Shown: in pieces, positions 1 to 7,188 of the stretch
Numbering within the stretch: the first letter of the stretch is position 1
Layout: each line of letters starts with the position of its first letter
Source: CAYZJV01 sp964478945
Lineage (GTDB): Bacteria; Spirochaetota; Spirochaetia; Sphaerochaetales; Sphaerochaetaceae
Assembly: GCA_964478945.1 (NCBI GenBank)
Contig: CAYZJV010000070.1
Location: forward strand, 1-15,195
Direction of reading: 5' to 3'
DNA: 15,195 bases
Program-made: the position numbers and the translations under genes
Notes under the pieces: model-generated
What the model was told of the DNA's origin: nothing
The model's input: only the letters and a program-made list of their open reading frames with translations
The model's database searches: none

Positions 1-90
1 CTACCGGTGATACCCCATCTGAAGGTGACCGATATGGGACTGTTCGATGTGGATTCGTTCTCTTTCGTTCCGATGGAACAAGAACCATAA
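1..90 (+). CDS. 3' end of an unidentified + strand gene (partial)
   Basis: Frame 1 is open from the first base and ends at TAA 88-90, giving 29 residues that begin LPVIPHLKVTDMG and end SFVPMEQEP. The codons look ordinary for this window. The stop lies 25 nt before a good + strand terminator, which is what the end of a real + strand gene should look like. I do not recognise the protein from so short a tail, so no function is offered. An alternative is chance open sequence, with the terminator working only for the convergent purine permease. The gene body lies outside the window. Confidence 0.5.
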   Translation, partial: LPVIPHLKVTDMGLFDVDSFSFVPMEQEP

Positions 91-115
91 CCATACGTCT
101 TCATTTGACACAATG

Positions 116-144
116 AAAGCCGCCCCGAAAGGGAGCGGCTTTTT
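116..144 (+). terminator. Intrinsic terminator, probably for the upstream + strand gene
   Basis: AAAGCCGC (116-123) pairs perfectly with GCGGCTTT (135-142). Three more C:G pairs (124-126 with 131-133) lie inside, with one bulged A at 134, closed by a GAAA tetraloop. A run of five T (140-144) follows on the + strand. On the minus strand the hairpin is followed only by a short T3, so termination of the convergent purine permease (stop at 163) by the same hairpin is possible but weaker. Confidence 0.75.
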
Positions 145-162
145 AGTTGCAATTGTCAGCAA

Positions 163-1446
163 TTACCCGAGTATCAACTTGAGCAGCAGAAGGATGGCGA
201 TCACCACCATCATCGGACTGATTTCCTTGGCCTTCTTGGTGAGAAGCTTCAGGATGATCCAGCTGAGCGCACCATACATGATACCATTGGCGATCGAGTA
301 CGAGGTCACCATGAGGAGTATCGTCAGGAATGCCGGGATAGCCTCGGTGCTCTCTTCGAAATCGATCTCCTTCACGGGCGCGATCATGAACAGACCAACC
401 AGGATCAGTGCCGGAGCGGTTGCCGCACCGGGAACCGAAATGAACAGCGGAGAGAGGAACAGTGATATGAGGAACAGGATCGCGACAGTGAGACTGGTGA
501 GTCCTGTGCGTCCACCCTCGGAGACTCCTGCGGAACTTTCCACATACGTGGTGACGGTCGAAGTTCCCAACATGGCTCCGACAGTAGTTCCGATGGCATC
601 GGCAAACAAGGCTTCCTTACACTTGGGAATACTTCCATCCTTGTTGAGGATGTCGGCTTTGGTCGCACAACCGATGAGCGTACCCACGGTGTCGAACATG
701 TCCACAAAGAGGAAAGTGAATACGATCACGATCATGTCGATGCTGAACACATCGGCGAATGAGAATGCGAGGAAGGTGGGGGCAATCGATGGGGGAAGGA
801 AACTTCCTCCGGCCCAAGAAGTGACACCGAAAGGAATCCCGACGATCGTGGTTGCCACGATACCGAGCAACAGTGCGCCGCGAACCTTGAATGCGACAAG
901 CACGCTGGTTACGATCAAACCGATCATCGCCACGAGTGCCGTGCCATGGGTGATGTCACCCAGCTCGACCAAGGTGGCGCCATCGACGATGATTCCGGCA
1001 TTCTGCAACCCGATGAACGCGATGAACAATCCGATACCTACACTGATGGCCTTCTTCATGTTGGCGGGAATCGAATTGACGATCGCTTCCCTGATGTTGA
1101 ATGCGGTGAGCAGAATGAAGATGATACCTTCGATGAATACCGCGGTCAAAGCCTGTTGCCAAGTGTACCCCATGGTGATGACGACGGTATAGGCGAAGAA
1201 TGCATTGAGCCCCATTCCGGGAGCGAGAGCGAACGGCAGGTTCGCCAGGAATGCCATGACCAGGGTGGCAATGGCCGCCGAGAGAGCGGTTGCGGTGAAT
1301 ACCGCACCGAAGTCCATGCCTGCGTCCGCCAACATCAACGGGTTGACGATGAGGATGTAGGCCATCGTGAGGAACGTGGTCACACCCGCAAGCACCTCAG
1401 TTCGCACATCGGTTTTGTGCTCTGAGAGCTTAAATAACTTTTCCAT
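163..1446 (-). CDS. NCS2-family purine permease, AzgA/PbuG type
   Basis: An inner-membrane nucleobase importer of 427 aa. The AzgA branch of the family takes up adenine, guanine or hypoxanthine with protons; the exact substrate cannot be read from sequence. Family hallmarks seen are EVLAGVTTFLTMAY (about 17-30), GMGLNAFFAY (77-86), FVDMFDTVGTLIG, TTYVESSAGVSEGGRTGLT, and a C-terminal AIPAFLTIL stretch with SIANGI, spread through a dozen or more hydrophobic segments. Length is normal for the family. The ATG at 1446 was chosen over one 13 codons upstream because the protein then starts MEKLFKLSEH, as in family members, and AAAGGAG sits 7 nt before it. It stands alone between two terminators and has its own candidate promoter. 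No purine riboswitch is visible in the short leader. Confidence 0.93.
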   Translation of the reverse strand: MEKLFKLSEHKTDVRTEVLAGVTTFLTMAYILIVNPLMLADAGMDFGAVFTATALSAAIATLVMAFLANLPFALAPGMGLNAFFAYTVVITMGYTWQQALTAVFIEGIIFILLTAFNIREAIVNSIPANMKKAISVGIGLFIAFIGLQNAGIIVDGATLVELGDITHGTALVAMIGLIVTSVLVAFKVRGALLLGIVATTIVGIPFGVTSWAGGSFLPPSIAPTFLAFSFADVFSIDMIVIVFTFLFVDMFDTVGTLIGCATKADILNKDGSIPKCKEALFADAIGTTVGAMLGTSTVTTYVESSAGVSEGGRTGLTSLTVAILFLISLFLSPLFISVPGAATAPALILVGLFMIAPVKEIDFEESTEAIPAFLTILLMVTSYSIANGIMYGALSWIILKLLTKKAKEISPMMVVIAILLLLKLILG

Positions 1447-1483
1447 CTGATTTCTCCTTTGCAGTGGATGATTCGATGCTCCC

Positions 1484-1512
1484 ATTCTATCTTTGAAAGT
1501 GCAAATTGTACA
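1484..1512 (-). promoter_or_regulatory. Candidate sigma70-type promoter for the purine permease
   Basis: On the minus strand, TAGAAT (1484-1489, 5 of 6 to TATAAT) is preceded by a 17-nt spacer and TGTACA (1507-1512, 4 of 6 to TTGACA). Transcription would begin near 1477, giving a leader of about 30 nt with the AAAGGAG ribosome site in it. That is too short for a riboswitch. The remaining sequence up to 1658 shows nothing else I can support. Confidence 0.42.
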
Positions 1513-1658
1513 GAAAAAAATGCGTTTAAGGAAAGTTGGAGTTAAGAATTTTGCTTGATTCCAAAATCATGGATAGCCATGCTCAAAGTTGATCCACCGA
1601 CTTGTGCAACCGCACCATCCAACCCACCGAACTTCGTGCCCATACCATATTTTCGACG

Positions 1659-1680
1659 AAAAAAAAGGGTGGTCCGCCAC
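1659..1680 (-). terminator. Short hairpin plus T8 ending the ABC importer operon
   Basis: Immediately after the ATPase stop codon the minus strand reads GTGG-CGGA-CCAC (1680 down to 1669), two more C, then eight T (1666 down to 1659). The stem is only 4 bp, so the hairpin is weak, but the uninterrupted T8 and the position right after the last gene of the operon support termination here. Confidence 0.5.
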
Positions 1681-2475
1681 TCAATGCCCGGATGGAGGAC
1701 ATGTGGACCTAGTCACCATCACCCGACCCTGATGGGTGAAGGTCTCCATCGGAGTTCCATAGAGTTTCGACAACAGTTCCGAAGTCAACGCCTTCTCGAC
1801 AGGACCACTGTGGATGAGCCGGCTGTTCTCAATCATGGCGACTTGGGAAGCGCAATCGGCTGCGACCGATGGATCGTGGGTGGTGAAGAACAATGTGATG
1901 CCACGAGCCGAAAGACTTTTGAGTATTCCCACGACCTTGGCGGTATTGCCGGGATCGAGGCTGCTGGTGGGTTCGTCGAGCAGCAGTACTTTCGGTTGCT
2001 GGGCCAATGCTCGGGCAAGCAACAGCAGCTGGTGTTCTCCTCCGCTGAGGGTGGTGATGCTCCGATGTGCGATCGAACCGATGCCCACCTCCTCGATCGA
2101 TTCGTAGGCAATCTCGATGTCCTGCTTGGAAGGTGAAGCGAGTTCATGGAGGTATGGAGACCTTCCGAACAACACATACTCAAGCACCGTGAATGAGAAT
2201 CGTGATCCCTCTTCCTGTGGGACGAGACTGACCGTTTGTCCCAGTTTCCGCTTGGAGTAGGATCCAAGCTCCTCTCCGAAGAGGGTTATGGTTCCGGTTT
2301 GTGGAACTCTCCACCGCAGCAGAAGATCCATCAAGGTCGATTTGCCCGCTCCATTCGGTCCCAACAAGGCAGTGGTCACCCCCTCTTCGATCGTAAGAGA
2401 AAGATCTTGCAATGCGAACGTGTCCCTGTTGGGGTAGGTATAGGAAATGTGTTCGAGCACATACGCTCCGGTCAC
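1681..2475 (-). CDS. FecE/BtuD-type ABC transporter ATP-binding protein
   Basis: The cytoplasmic ATPase subunit (264 aa) of an iron-complex, heme or cobalamin class importer. Motifs in order: Walker A GPNGAGKST (39-47), Q-loop Gln87 in LVPQ, ABC signature LSGGE (143-147), Walker B VLLLDE (163-168), D-loop SSLD (171-174) and H-loop His200. All catalytic residues are present. The Arg that usually follows the signature (LSGGxxQR) is Leu150 here, a small departure. The start is GTG at 2475, which overlaps the permease stop as GTGA, with GGAGGTGG about 6 nt upstream. It is the last gene of a binding protein-permease-ATPase operon, so it should energise that FecCD permease. The substrate is not set by this gene. 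Confidence 0.93.
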   Translation of the reverse strand: MTGAYVLEHISYTYPNRDTFALQDLSLTIEEGVTTALLGPNGAGKSTLMDLLLRWRVPQTGTITLFGEELGSYSKRKLGQTVSLVPQEEGSRFSFTVLEYVLFGRSPYLHELASPSKQDIEIAYESIEEVGIGSIAHRSITTLSGGEHQLLLLARALAQQPKVLLLDEPTSSLDPGNTAKVVGILKSLSARGITLFFTTHDPSVAADCASQVAMIENSRLIHSGPVEKALTSELLSKLYGTPMETFTHQGRVMVTRSTCPPSGH

Positions 2476-3494
2476 AGTTCCACCTCCGTCTTCTTCCTCG
2501 AAAGGATGATGATGAACAATACCGCACCAACAAGGCTGGTAAGCACTCCCAAAGGAATTTCACTTGAAAGGAGCGTTCTCCCCACCGTATCGCATAGGAG
2601 TAAAAAGATGGATCCGATGAGCATCGAACCGGGGAGGGCAAATCTCGCATCGGAACCGAGCATCCTACGGGCCAAGTGGGGAACAATGAGACCCACCCAT
2701 CCGACGAGTCCGGCTACGGATATGATTGCAGTGGTCGCCACGGTTGCAATGAACAACATCAACGGTTTTTCCCGTTTCACCGATATTCCGATCGCATGGG
2801 CGGTACGATCATCGAGTGAGAGGATGTTGATCCGCCAACGAAGAGAGGCCAAGAGCAACAAGGCAACCCACAATATCGGGAGTACGCTCCAGGCGTTGCC
2901 CCAAGTGCTGTTCCAAAGACCACCCATCATCCAGAAGGTGATGTCCTGCAGGCTCGTGGTGGGATCGGCCACCAGTTTGATTACCGAGAGTCCCGCCGAG
3001 TACATCGCTCCTACGGCGATTCCACTGAGAATCAAGCGGAGTATCCAGCCACCGAAATGAAAACTTTTGGCAAGACGGTAGGAAACCAGTAGAGCCAGTA
3101 GTCCAAAAATTGTTGCGCTGATTTGGACCACCATCGCGGAGAATCCGAATAGGGTGATCGCCAATGCAGCTCCGAAGGCCGCACCTTGGCTTACACCAAG
3201 AAAACCCGGTTCCACCAGGGGATTGGCGAACAACATTTGGAATACGAAACCAGCTGCGGCAAGTGCCGCCCCACCGGTGATCGCCAAAAGCACACGGGGA
3301 AGGCGGACATCGATCACGATTCGCACCAACAATGGATCGTGGATTATCCCCAGGGGATTGGCAATACCGGCTTTTGGATAGCGTCCGATGAGCAGTGAAA
3401 GCATGAAGGAGATGAAGAGGGTAGCGAACATGATCCACAATCGCCTCGTGTGGAGATGGATCGTGCTCACATACCTTCTTTGGTCTTGGATCAC
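2472..3494 (-). CDS. FecCD/BtuC-type ABC transporter permease
   Basis: An inner-membrane channel subunit of 340 aa, the usual length for FecCD. Conserved stretches seen are RLPRVLLAITGGAALAAAG, FANPLVEPGFLGVSQGAAFG, and the cytoplasmic coupling region GLVGWVGLIVPHLARRMLG that docks on the ATPase, within about nine or ten hydrophobic segments. The GTG start at 3494 overlaps the binding protein stop as GTGA. The ribosome site there is weak (GGTGGG), which suggests translational coupling. An internal ATG (Met22, MFATLF) is a less likely start because it would cut the short cytoplasmic N-terminus right before the first membrane helix. One permease gene implies a homodimer, as in BtuC. Confidence 0.92.
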   Translation of the reverse strand: MIQDQRRYVSTIHLHTRRLWIMFATLFISFMLSLLIGRYPKAGIANPLGIIHDPLLVRIVIDVRLPRVLLAITGGAALAAAGFVFQMLFANPLVEPGFLGVSQGAAFGAALAITLFGFSAMVVQISATIFGLLALLVSYRLAKSFHFGGWILRLILSGIAVGAMYSAGLSVIKLVADPTTSLQDITFWMMGGLWNSTWGNAWSVLPILWVALLLLASLRWRINILSLDDRTAHAIGISVKREKPLMLFIATVATTAIISVAGLVGWVGLIVPHLARRMLGSDARFALPGSMLIGSIFLLLCDTVGRTLLSSEIPLGVLTSLVGAVLFIIILSRKKTEVEL

Positions 3495-4600
3495 TTGTTA
3501 CCCACCGAATCGCGGTACTTCTGTACCAAAGCGTTGAGTACGGATTCCGATTCGATATGGTAGAAATCACGATAGAAAGTCCGTATCTCCGTTTCCATTG
3601 AGAAATCGGGGAACAATTCGGGATGCAATTCGGCTGCCAACCATTGCAGGGCGAGGATCCATCTGCTGTCTGATTGGAAGTAGTTGAGTACATCGGCAGG
3701 AGTTGCTTCGATTCCACTCTTCTTCACCACGTCCAGTTGTTGCCATTGTGGACTTTGGTTGATCGATTCGATGAAACGTTGCACGGGAGCCTTGTAGCTG
3801 ATGAGAAAGAGTCTTTCGGGTTGCCAAGTGGCGATTTGTTCGAAGGAAACCTTTCTCCAGGCGTGTTCCGCAAGCGAGGTGTCGAGCCATACGGGAATGC
3901 CTCCGGCCCGGATGGTGATCGAGCTCTGTATCCACTCCTTAGGGGCCACACTGAAGGCTGTCGTTCCATCTGAAGAAGCGACTTGCATCATCAGTAACCT
4001 TGGTTTTTGCGACTCGGAAAGTTGTGCGATTTTTGCATCGATCGACGCTTCCCTGGCTTCGAATTCAGCGACCACACGTTGCGGGGTCTCTTCATCCCCA
4101 AGTAGTTTGCCGAGTTCCACAATCTCCTGTTTCCAGGCATCGGGAGTTTCGAGATCCATCACGAATACCGGTATGCCAAAGGGTTCGAGGAGTTTGACGA
4201 TGGAATCGTAGTTGCTGGCCTTGGTAAGCACGAGGTCGGGCTCTCTTGCAAGAATCTCTTCCGCACCCACTTGTTGTCCAAGGCGACCCGATGTGGTGAA
4301 TTCAGGTCGTATGAGGTTGAAGAAATCACCCAATCCTTGATCGGTCTTCGCGAGGATGACCTCCTTTTCCTGAATCTCCGGAAAGAGGAACAAGGCATCG
4401 GCGGGCATCACAGCCGCCCGTCCCACCACCATGATCCTTTGTGGGTCTCCTGGGATGGTCACCGTTCTTCCGAGCGCATCCACTGCACTCCTCTGATTCG
4501 GCATCCCAGTCGTTTCAGGCACTCCCTGTCCCACCAAAGGGAACATGATGCAAAAGATGAGGGAAATGAGCAGTATGTTGCTTCTGAATTTCGTTTTCAT
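3491..4600 (-). CDS. ABC importer periplasmic substrate-binding protein, FecB/BtuF-like
   Basis: Captures the substrate for the FecCD-type importer encoded downstream (369 aa). An N-terminal export signal runs MKTKFRSNILLISLIF to about residue 25. The mature part opens with AVDALGRTVTIPGDPQRIMVVG (39-60), the standard entry into class III binding proteins, followed by GAEEILAREPDLVL (112-125) and the FGIPVFVMD strand (141-149). The frame stays open for 94 more codons upstream, but ATG 4600 is preferred because it gives the signal peptide and has AGGAG at good spacing (ACAGGAGATTGT). No lipobox cysteine sits at the signal end, so a soluble periplasmic protein is likely. The ligand could be a ferric siderophore, heme or a cobamide. 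There is no TonB receptor or cobalamin gene nearby to decide. Confidence 0.88.
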   Translation of the reverse strand: MKTKFRSNILLISLIFCIMFPLVGQGVPETTGMPNQRSAVDALGRTVTIPGDPQRIMVVGRAAVMPADALFLFPEIQEKEVILAKTDQGLGDFFNLIRPEFTTSGRLGQQVGAEEILAREPDLVLTKASNYDSIVKLLEPFGIPVFVMDLETPDAWKQEIVELGKLLGDEETPQRVVAEFEAREASIDAKIAQLSESQKPRLLMMQVASSDGTTAFSVAPKEWIQSSITIRAGGIPVWLDTSLAEHAWRKVSFEQIATWQPERLFLISYKAPVQRFIESINQSPQWQQLDVVKKSGIEATPADVLNYFQSDSRWILALQWLAAELHPELFPDFSMETEIRTFYRDFYHIESESVLNALVQKYRDSVGNK

Positions 4601-4635
4601 ACAATCTCCTGTAGAATGGTGTGTTGATCGCACCC

Positions 4636-4664
4636 ATGTTACCATTATGTAATCGAAAATACAA
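4636..4664 (-). promoter_or_regulatory. Candidate extended -10 promoter for the ABC importer operon
   Basis: On the minus strand TTGTAT (4659-4664) and TAACAT (4636-4641) are separated by exactly 17 nt, and the -10 is preceded by TGG, an extended -10 feature. Start would be near 4629 and the leader about 29 nt, with no room for a cobalamin riboswitch. Within the spacer lies a short dyad, TTAC-6-GTAA (4639-4652), which overlaps the -10 and could be a repressor site. It does not match a Fur box well enough to name. Confidence 0.4.
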
Positions 4665-4698
4665 CGGTAGGATATGTGGTTTTCTTCCATTTCGACAA

Positions 4699-4736
4699 CC
4701 TTGCACAGCAAGGGGATTCGGGGTAATCTGATACCC
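4699..4736. promoter_or_regulatory. Two inverted repeats upstream of proA (candidate operator or leader hairpins)
   Basis: CCTTGC-ACA-GCAAGG (4699-4713) is a perfect 6-bp dyad, and GGGTA-ATCTGA-TACCC (4721-4736) a perfect 5-bp dyad, both within 61 nt of the proA start. A weak sigma70-like pair, TTGCAC (4701-4706) and TAATCT (4724-4729) with 17-nt spacing, overlaps both. No T tract follows, so they are not simple terminators. They may be a regulator's binding sites at the proA promoter. This is inference from symmetry alone. Confidence 0.3.
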
Positions 4737-4759
4737 AAAGAGACACGAGCGAGGCAACA

Positions 4760-6082
4760 ATGGAAGACCATCGGATCATGGAAGGACTTGCCGGCATCAC
4801 CAGTGGACAGAGGGCTCTGGGAGCCCTTTCCACCAAAGAGCGCAATACGATGCTGGAACATATCGCCAATGCATTGGAGCAACAGGCGTCACGGATATTC
4901 GCAGCCAATGGACGTGATTTGGCGCAAGCTGAAAGGGAAGGATTGGCACAACCGCTGTACAAGCGATTGGTGTTCGATGACAAGAAGCTCGCTGCGGTTT
5001 GCGAAGGAGTACGTCAAGTAGCCGCACTCGAGGATCCCATCGGCAGGGTGCGTGAAAGGAGGTTGTTGGATGATCATTTGGTGCTCGAGAGGATAGATGT
5101 ACCGATTGGAGTCATCGGCATGATCTTCGAGTCACGTCCCGACGCGCTGGTCCAGATTCTCTCACTCTGTCTGAAAAGCGGCAATGCGATAGTACTCAAG
5201 GGAGGACGGGAAGCCCTCCAGACCAACCGGGAATTGATCGCGGTGATCCGCGAGGCTTTGGGGCAATTCCCAGTGGGAAGCCGTTGGATAGTGCATATGG
5301 AGAGTAGGGAGGACGTGGGCATTCTGTTGGGGATGGACGACATTGTGGATCTTTTGATTCCTCGTGGATCCAATGAGTTCGTACGCTATATCATGGAGCA
5401 CACGAAGATTCCGGTTCTCGGCCACGCGGATGGCCTCTGCGCCCTCTATATCGATGATGAAGCCGATCTCGACATGGCAGTAGCGGTGGCAGTCGACTCG
5501 AAATGCCAATATCCTGCCGTATGCAATGCGGTGGAGACGTTGTTGGTCCATGCTTCGATTGCGAACGGATTCCTACCAAAATTCAAGGAAGCTACCACTA
5601 CATGGCCGGTCACCATCCACGGTGATGGGAGAACAAGAGACGTGATCGACTGTATGGCTGCGGTTGGATCCGATTGGGACACCGAGTATCTCGATTACGA
5701 AATTGCAGTGAAGGTGGTGGACTCGATGGAAGAGGCCATTGAACACATCGCACAACACGGTTCCGGACATACCGATGCGATCGTCACAGGAAATGAAGCG
5801 AAGGCGAGGAAATTCCTCAGGGAAGTCGATTCCGCCGATGTCTTCTGGAATTGCAGCACACGCTTCGCCGATGGCTTCCGTTATGGATTGGGTGCCGAGG
5901 TGGGCATCAGCACGCAAAAGATCCATGCTCGAGGTCCTGTCGGACTGGACGGACTGGTCATCGGGAAATGGGTGCTTGCCGGCAATGGACACATAGTCGA
6001 CACTTATGCCAAGGGAAAGCCCTTTCTACACAAGGAGCTCTCGATCGAAGGCGGATCCCTGTTCGGGGAGGTCGACGAATGA
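4760..6082 (+). CDS. proA: Gamma-glutamyl phosphate reductase
   Basis: Second step of proline synthesis: NADPH-dependent reduction of L-glutamyl-5-phosphate to glutamate-5-semialdehyde, in the cytoplasm (440 aa; E. coli ProA is about 417). Aldehyde dehydrogenase-like motifs seen are VPIGVIGMIFESRPDALVQI (114-133), SGNAIVLKGGREA (140-152), LIPRGSNEFV (199-208), the catalytic Cys255 in YPAVCNAVETLLVH, and a C-terminal RFADGFRYGLGAEVGIST. Several of these (MIFESRPDALVQI, LIPRGSN, KIPVLGHADG) read like the reductase half of eukaryotic P5CS rather than E. coli ProA. The start is ATG 4760 with GAGG 7 nt upstream; ATG 4778 is an alternative with no clear ribosome site. It is the first gene of a four-gene operon and overlaps proB as ATGA. 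Confidence 0.96.
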   Translation: MEDHRIMEGLAGITSGQRALGALSTKERNTMLEHIANALEQQASRIFAANGRDLAQAEREGLAQPLYKRLVFDDKKLAAVCEGVRQVAALEDPIGRVRERRLLDDHLVLERIDVPIGVIGMIFESRPDALVQILSLCLKSGNAIVLKGGREALQTNRELIAVIREALGQFPVGSRWIVHMESREDVGILLGMDDIVDLLIPRGSNEFVRYIMEHTKIPVLGHADGLCALYIDDEADLDMAVAVAVDSKCQYPAVCNAVETLLVHASIANGFLPKFKEATTTWPVTIHGDGRTRDVIDCMAAVGSDWDTEYLDYEIAVKVVDSMEEAIEHIAQHGSGHTDAIVTGNEAKARKFLREVDSADVFWNCSTRFADGFRYGLGAEVGISTQKIHARGPVGLDGLVIGKWVLAGNGHIVDTYAKGKPFLHKELSIEGGSLFGEVDE

Positions 6083-7188
6083 GTCGGGACATGTCGGCGG
6101 TTCGACGGATTGTGGTGAAAGTCGGATCGAATCTCATCACCGATATGCAGGGAATCGATGAGGACCGCATTGCATTGATCGCCGCAGAGATCGCCAAGAT
6201 GAAATCTTCTGGGGTACAGGTGTTGCTCGTCTCATCAGGAGCGATTGGTTTGGGAGCGAAGGAATTGGGTCGAAAGACAGCTGTGAAGCAGACCGCGATG
6301 CGCCAGGCATGTGCCTCGATCGGTCAACCGTTGCTGATGAGCCATTACCGAGCGGCATTCAAGGCCCATGGAATCAGTTGTGCCCAAATTCTGATTACCC
6401 GCAATGATCTGAACGAACGACGTACCTTTGTGAACTTGAAGAATTCCATCGCGACCCTTTTGGATATCGGGGTGGTTCCCATCTTCAATGAGAACGACGT
6501 GGTGAGTACCGCGGAGATTGGAACCGCTGTGGGAGACAATGATCGTCTCAGCGCGTTTGTCGCAAGCAAAATTGATGCCGATCTGTTGGTACTGCTCACC
6601 GATATCGAAGGGTTGTATACGGAAGATCCCAAGAAGAATCCACACGCCACTCTAATGGAGGATGTTCCTATTCTTGATGAGAAGGTGTTCGCCTTCGCCG
6701 GATCGGCGGGAAGTGTATTCTCCACTGGAGGAATGAAAACGAAACTGCTCGCAGCGAAGATTGCGGCCAACGCCGGATGCGCCACGGTGATCGCGAGTGG
6801 GTATGAACCGCATGTATTGGAAAGAATCCTCGCTGGTGAGTCGTTGGGTACCTATATCCATGGCCAAGCACGTTTGAACCAACGCTCCAGATGGATCCTC
6901 AACAGCACCCCCAAGGGTACCATCTGGATCGATGATGGGGCCGTGGCGGCCTTGAGATCCCATAAAAGTCTGCTCCCATCGGGAATCCTATCGGTTTCCG
7001 GAGTCTTCCATGCCGGGGATGTGGTGATGGTGAACGATGTGGCCAAGGCGGTACCCTACTACAATAGTACCGAAATCGCCGAAATGGCGGGATGTCAAAG
7101 CAAGGATATCCCGAAGGTCTTGGGAAACAGAAAGGCCGATGTGGTGTTCCGGCCGGAGGACTTGGTGTTTTTGGATCATGAAGAATAG
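6079..7188 (+). CDS. proB: Glutamate 5-kinase with C-terminal PUA domain
   Basis: First and normally feedback-controlled step of proline synthesis: ATP-dependent phosphorylation of glutamate, feeding the unstable product to ProA (369 aa, close to E. coli's 367). The amino acid kinase domain covers about residues 1-260, with VVKVGSNLI, LLVSSGAIGLG, FNENDVVS, VGDNDRLSAFVA and LLTDIEGLYTEDP all intact, then STGGMKTKLLAA. A PUA domain fills about 275-360. The ATG at 6079 overlaps the proA stop (ATGA) and has a very strong GGGGAGG site 8 nt before it; the long open frame upstream is ignored for this reason. Gene order is proA-proB, the reverse of E. coli and of the fused plant enzyme. It overlaps the next gene by 11 nt. 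Confidence 0.96.
   Translation: MSRDMSAVRRIVVKVGSNLITDMQGIDEDRIALIAAEIAKMKSSGVQVLLVSSGAIGLGAKELGRKTAVKQTAMRQACASIGQPLLMSHYRAAFKAHGISCAQILITRNDLNERRTFVNLKNSIATLLDIGVVPIFNENDVVSTAEIGTAVGDNDRLSAFVASKIDADLLVLLTDIEGLYTEDPKKNPHATLMEDVPILDEKVFAFAGSAGSVFSTGGMKTKLLAAKIAANAGCATVIASGYEPHVLERILAGESLGTYIHGQARLNQRSRWILNSTPKGTIWIDDGAVAALRSHKSLLPSGILSVSGVFHAGDVVMVNDVAKAVPYYNSTEIAEMAGCQSKDIPKVLGNRKADVVFRPEDLVFLDHEE

Noticed and set aside
47..1192. 381-codon + strand open frame opposite the purine permease
   Set aside because: The opposite strand has full NCS2 conservation and a good start. The + strand frame also crosses the terminator at 116-144.
1447..1680. Purine riboswitch upstream of the NCS2 permease
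   Set aside because: No conserved purine aptamer loops or paired kissing-loop arrangement is visible, and the candidate promoter leaves only about 30 nt of leader.
4601..4759. Cobalamin riboswitch or Fur box in the divergent region before the ABC importer
   Set aside because: The region is too short for a cobalamin aptamer, and the TTAC-6-GTAA dyad matches only a fraction of a Fur box.
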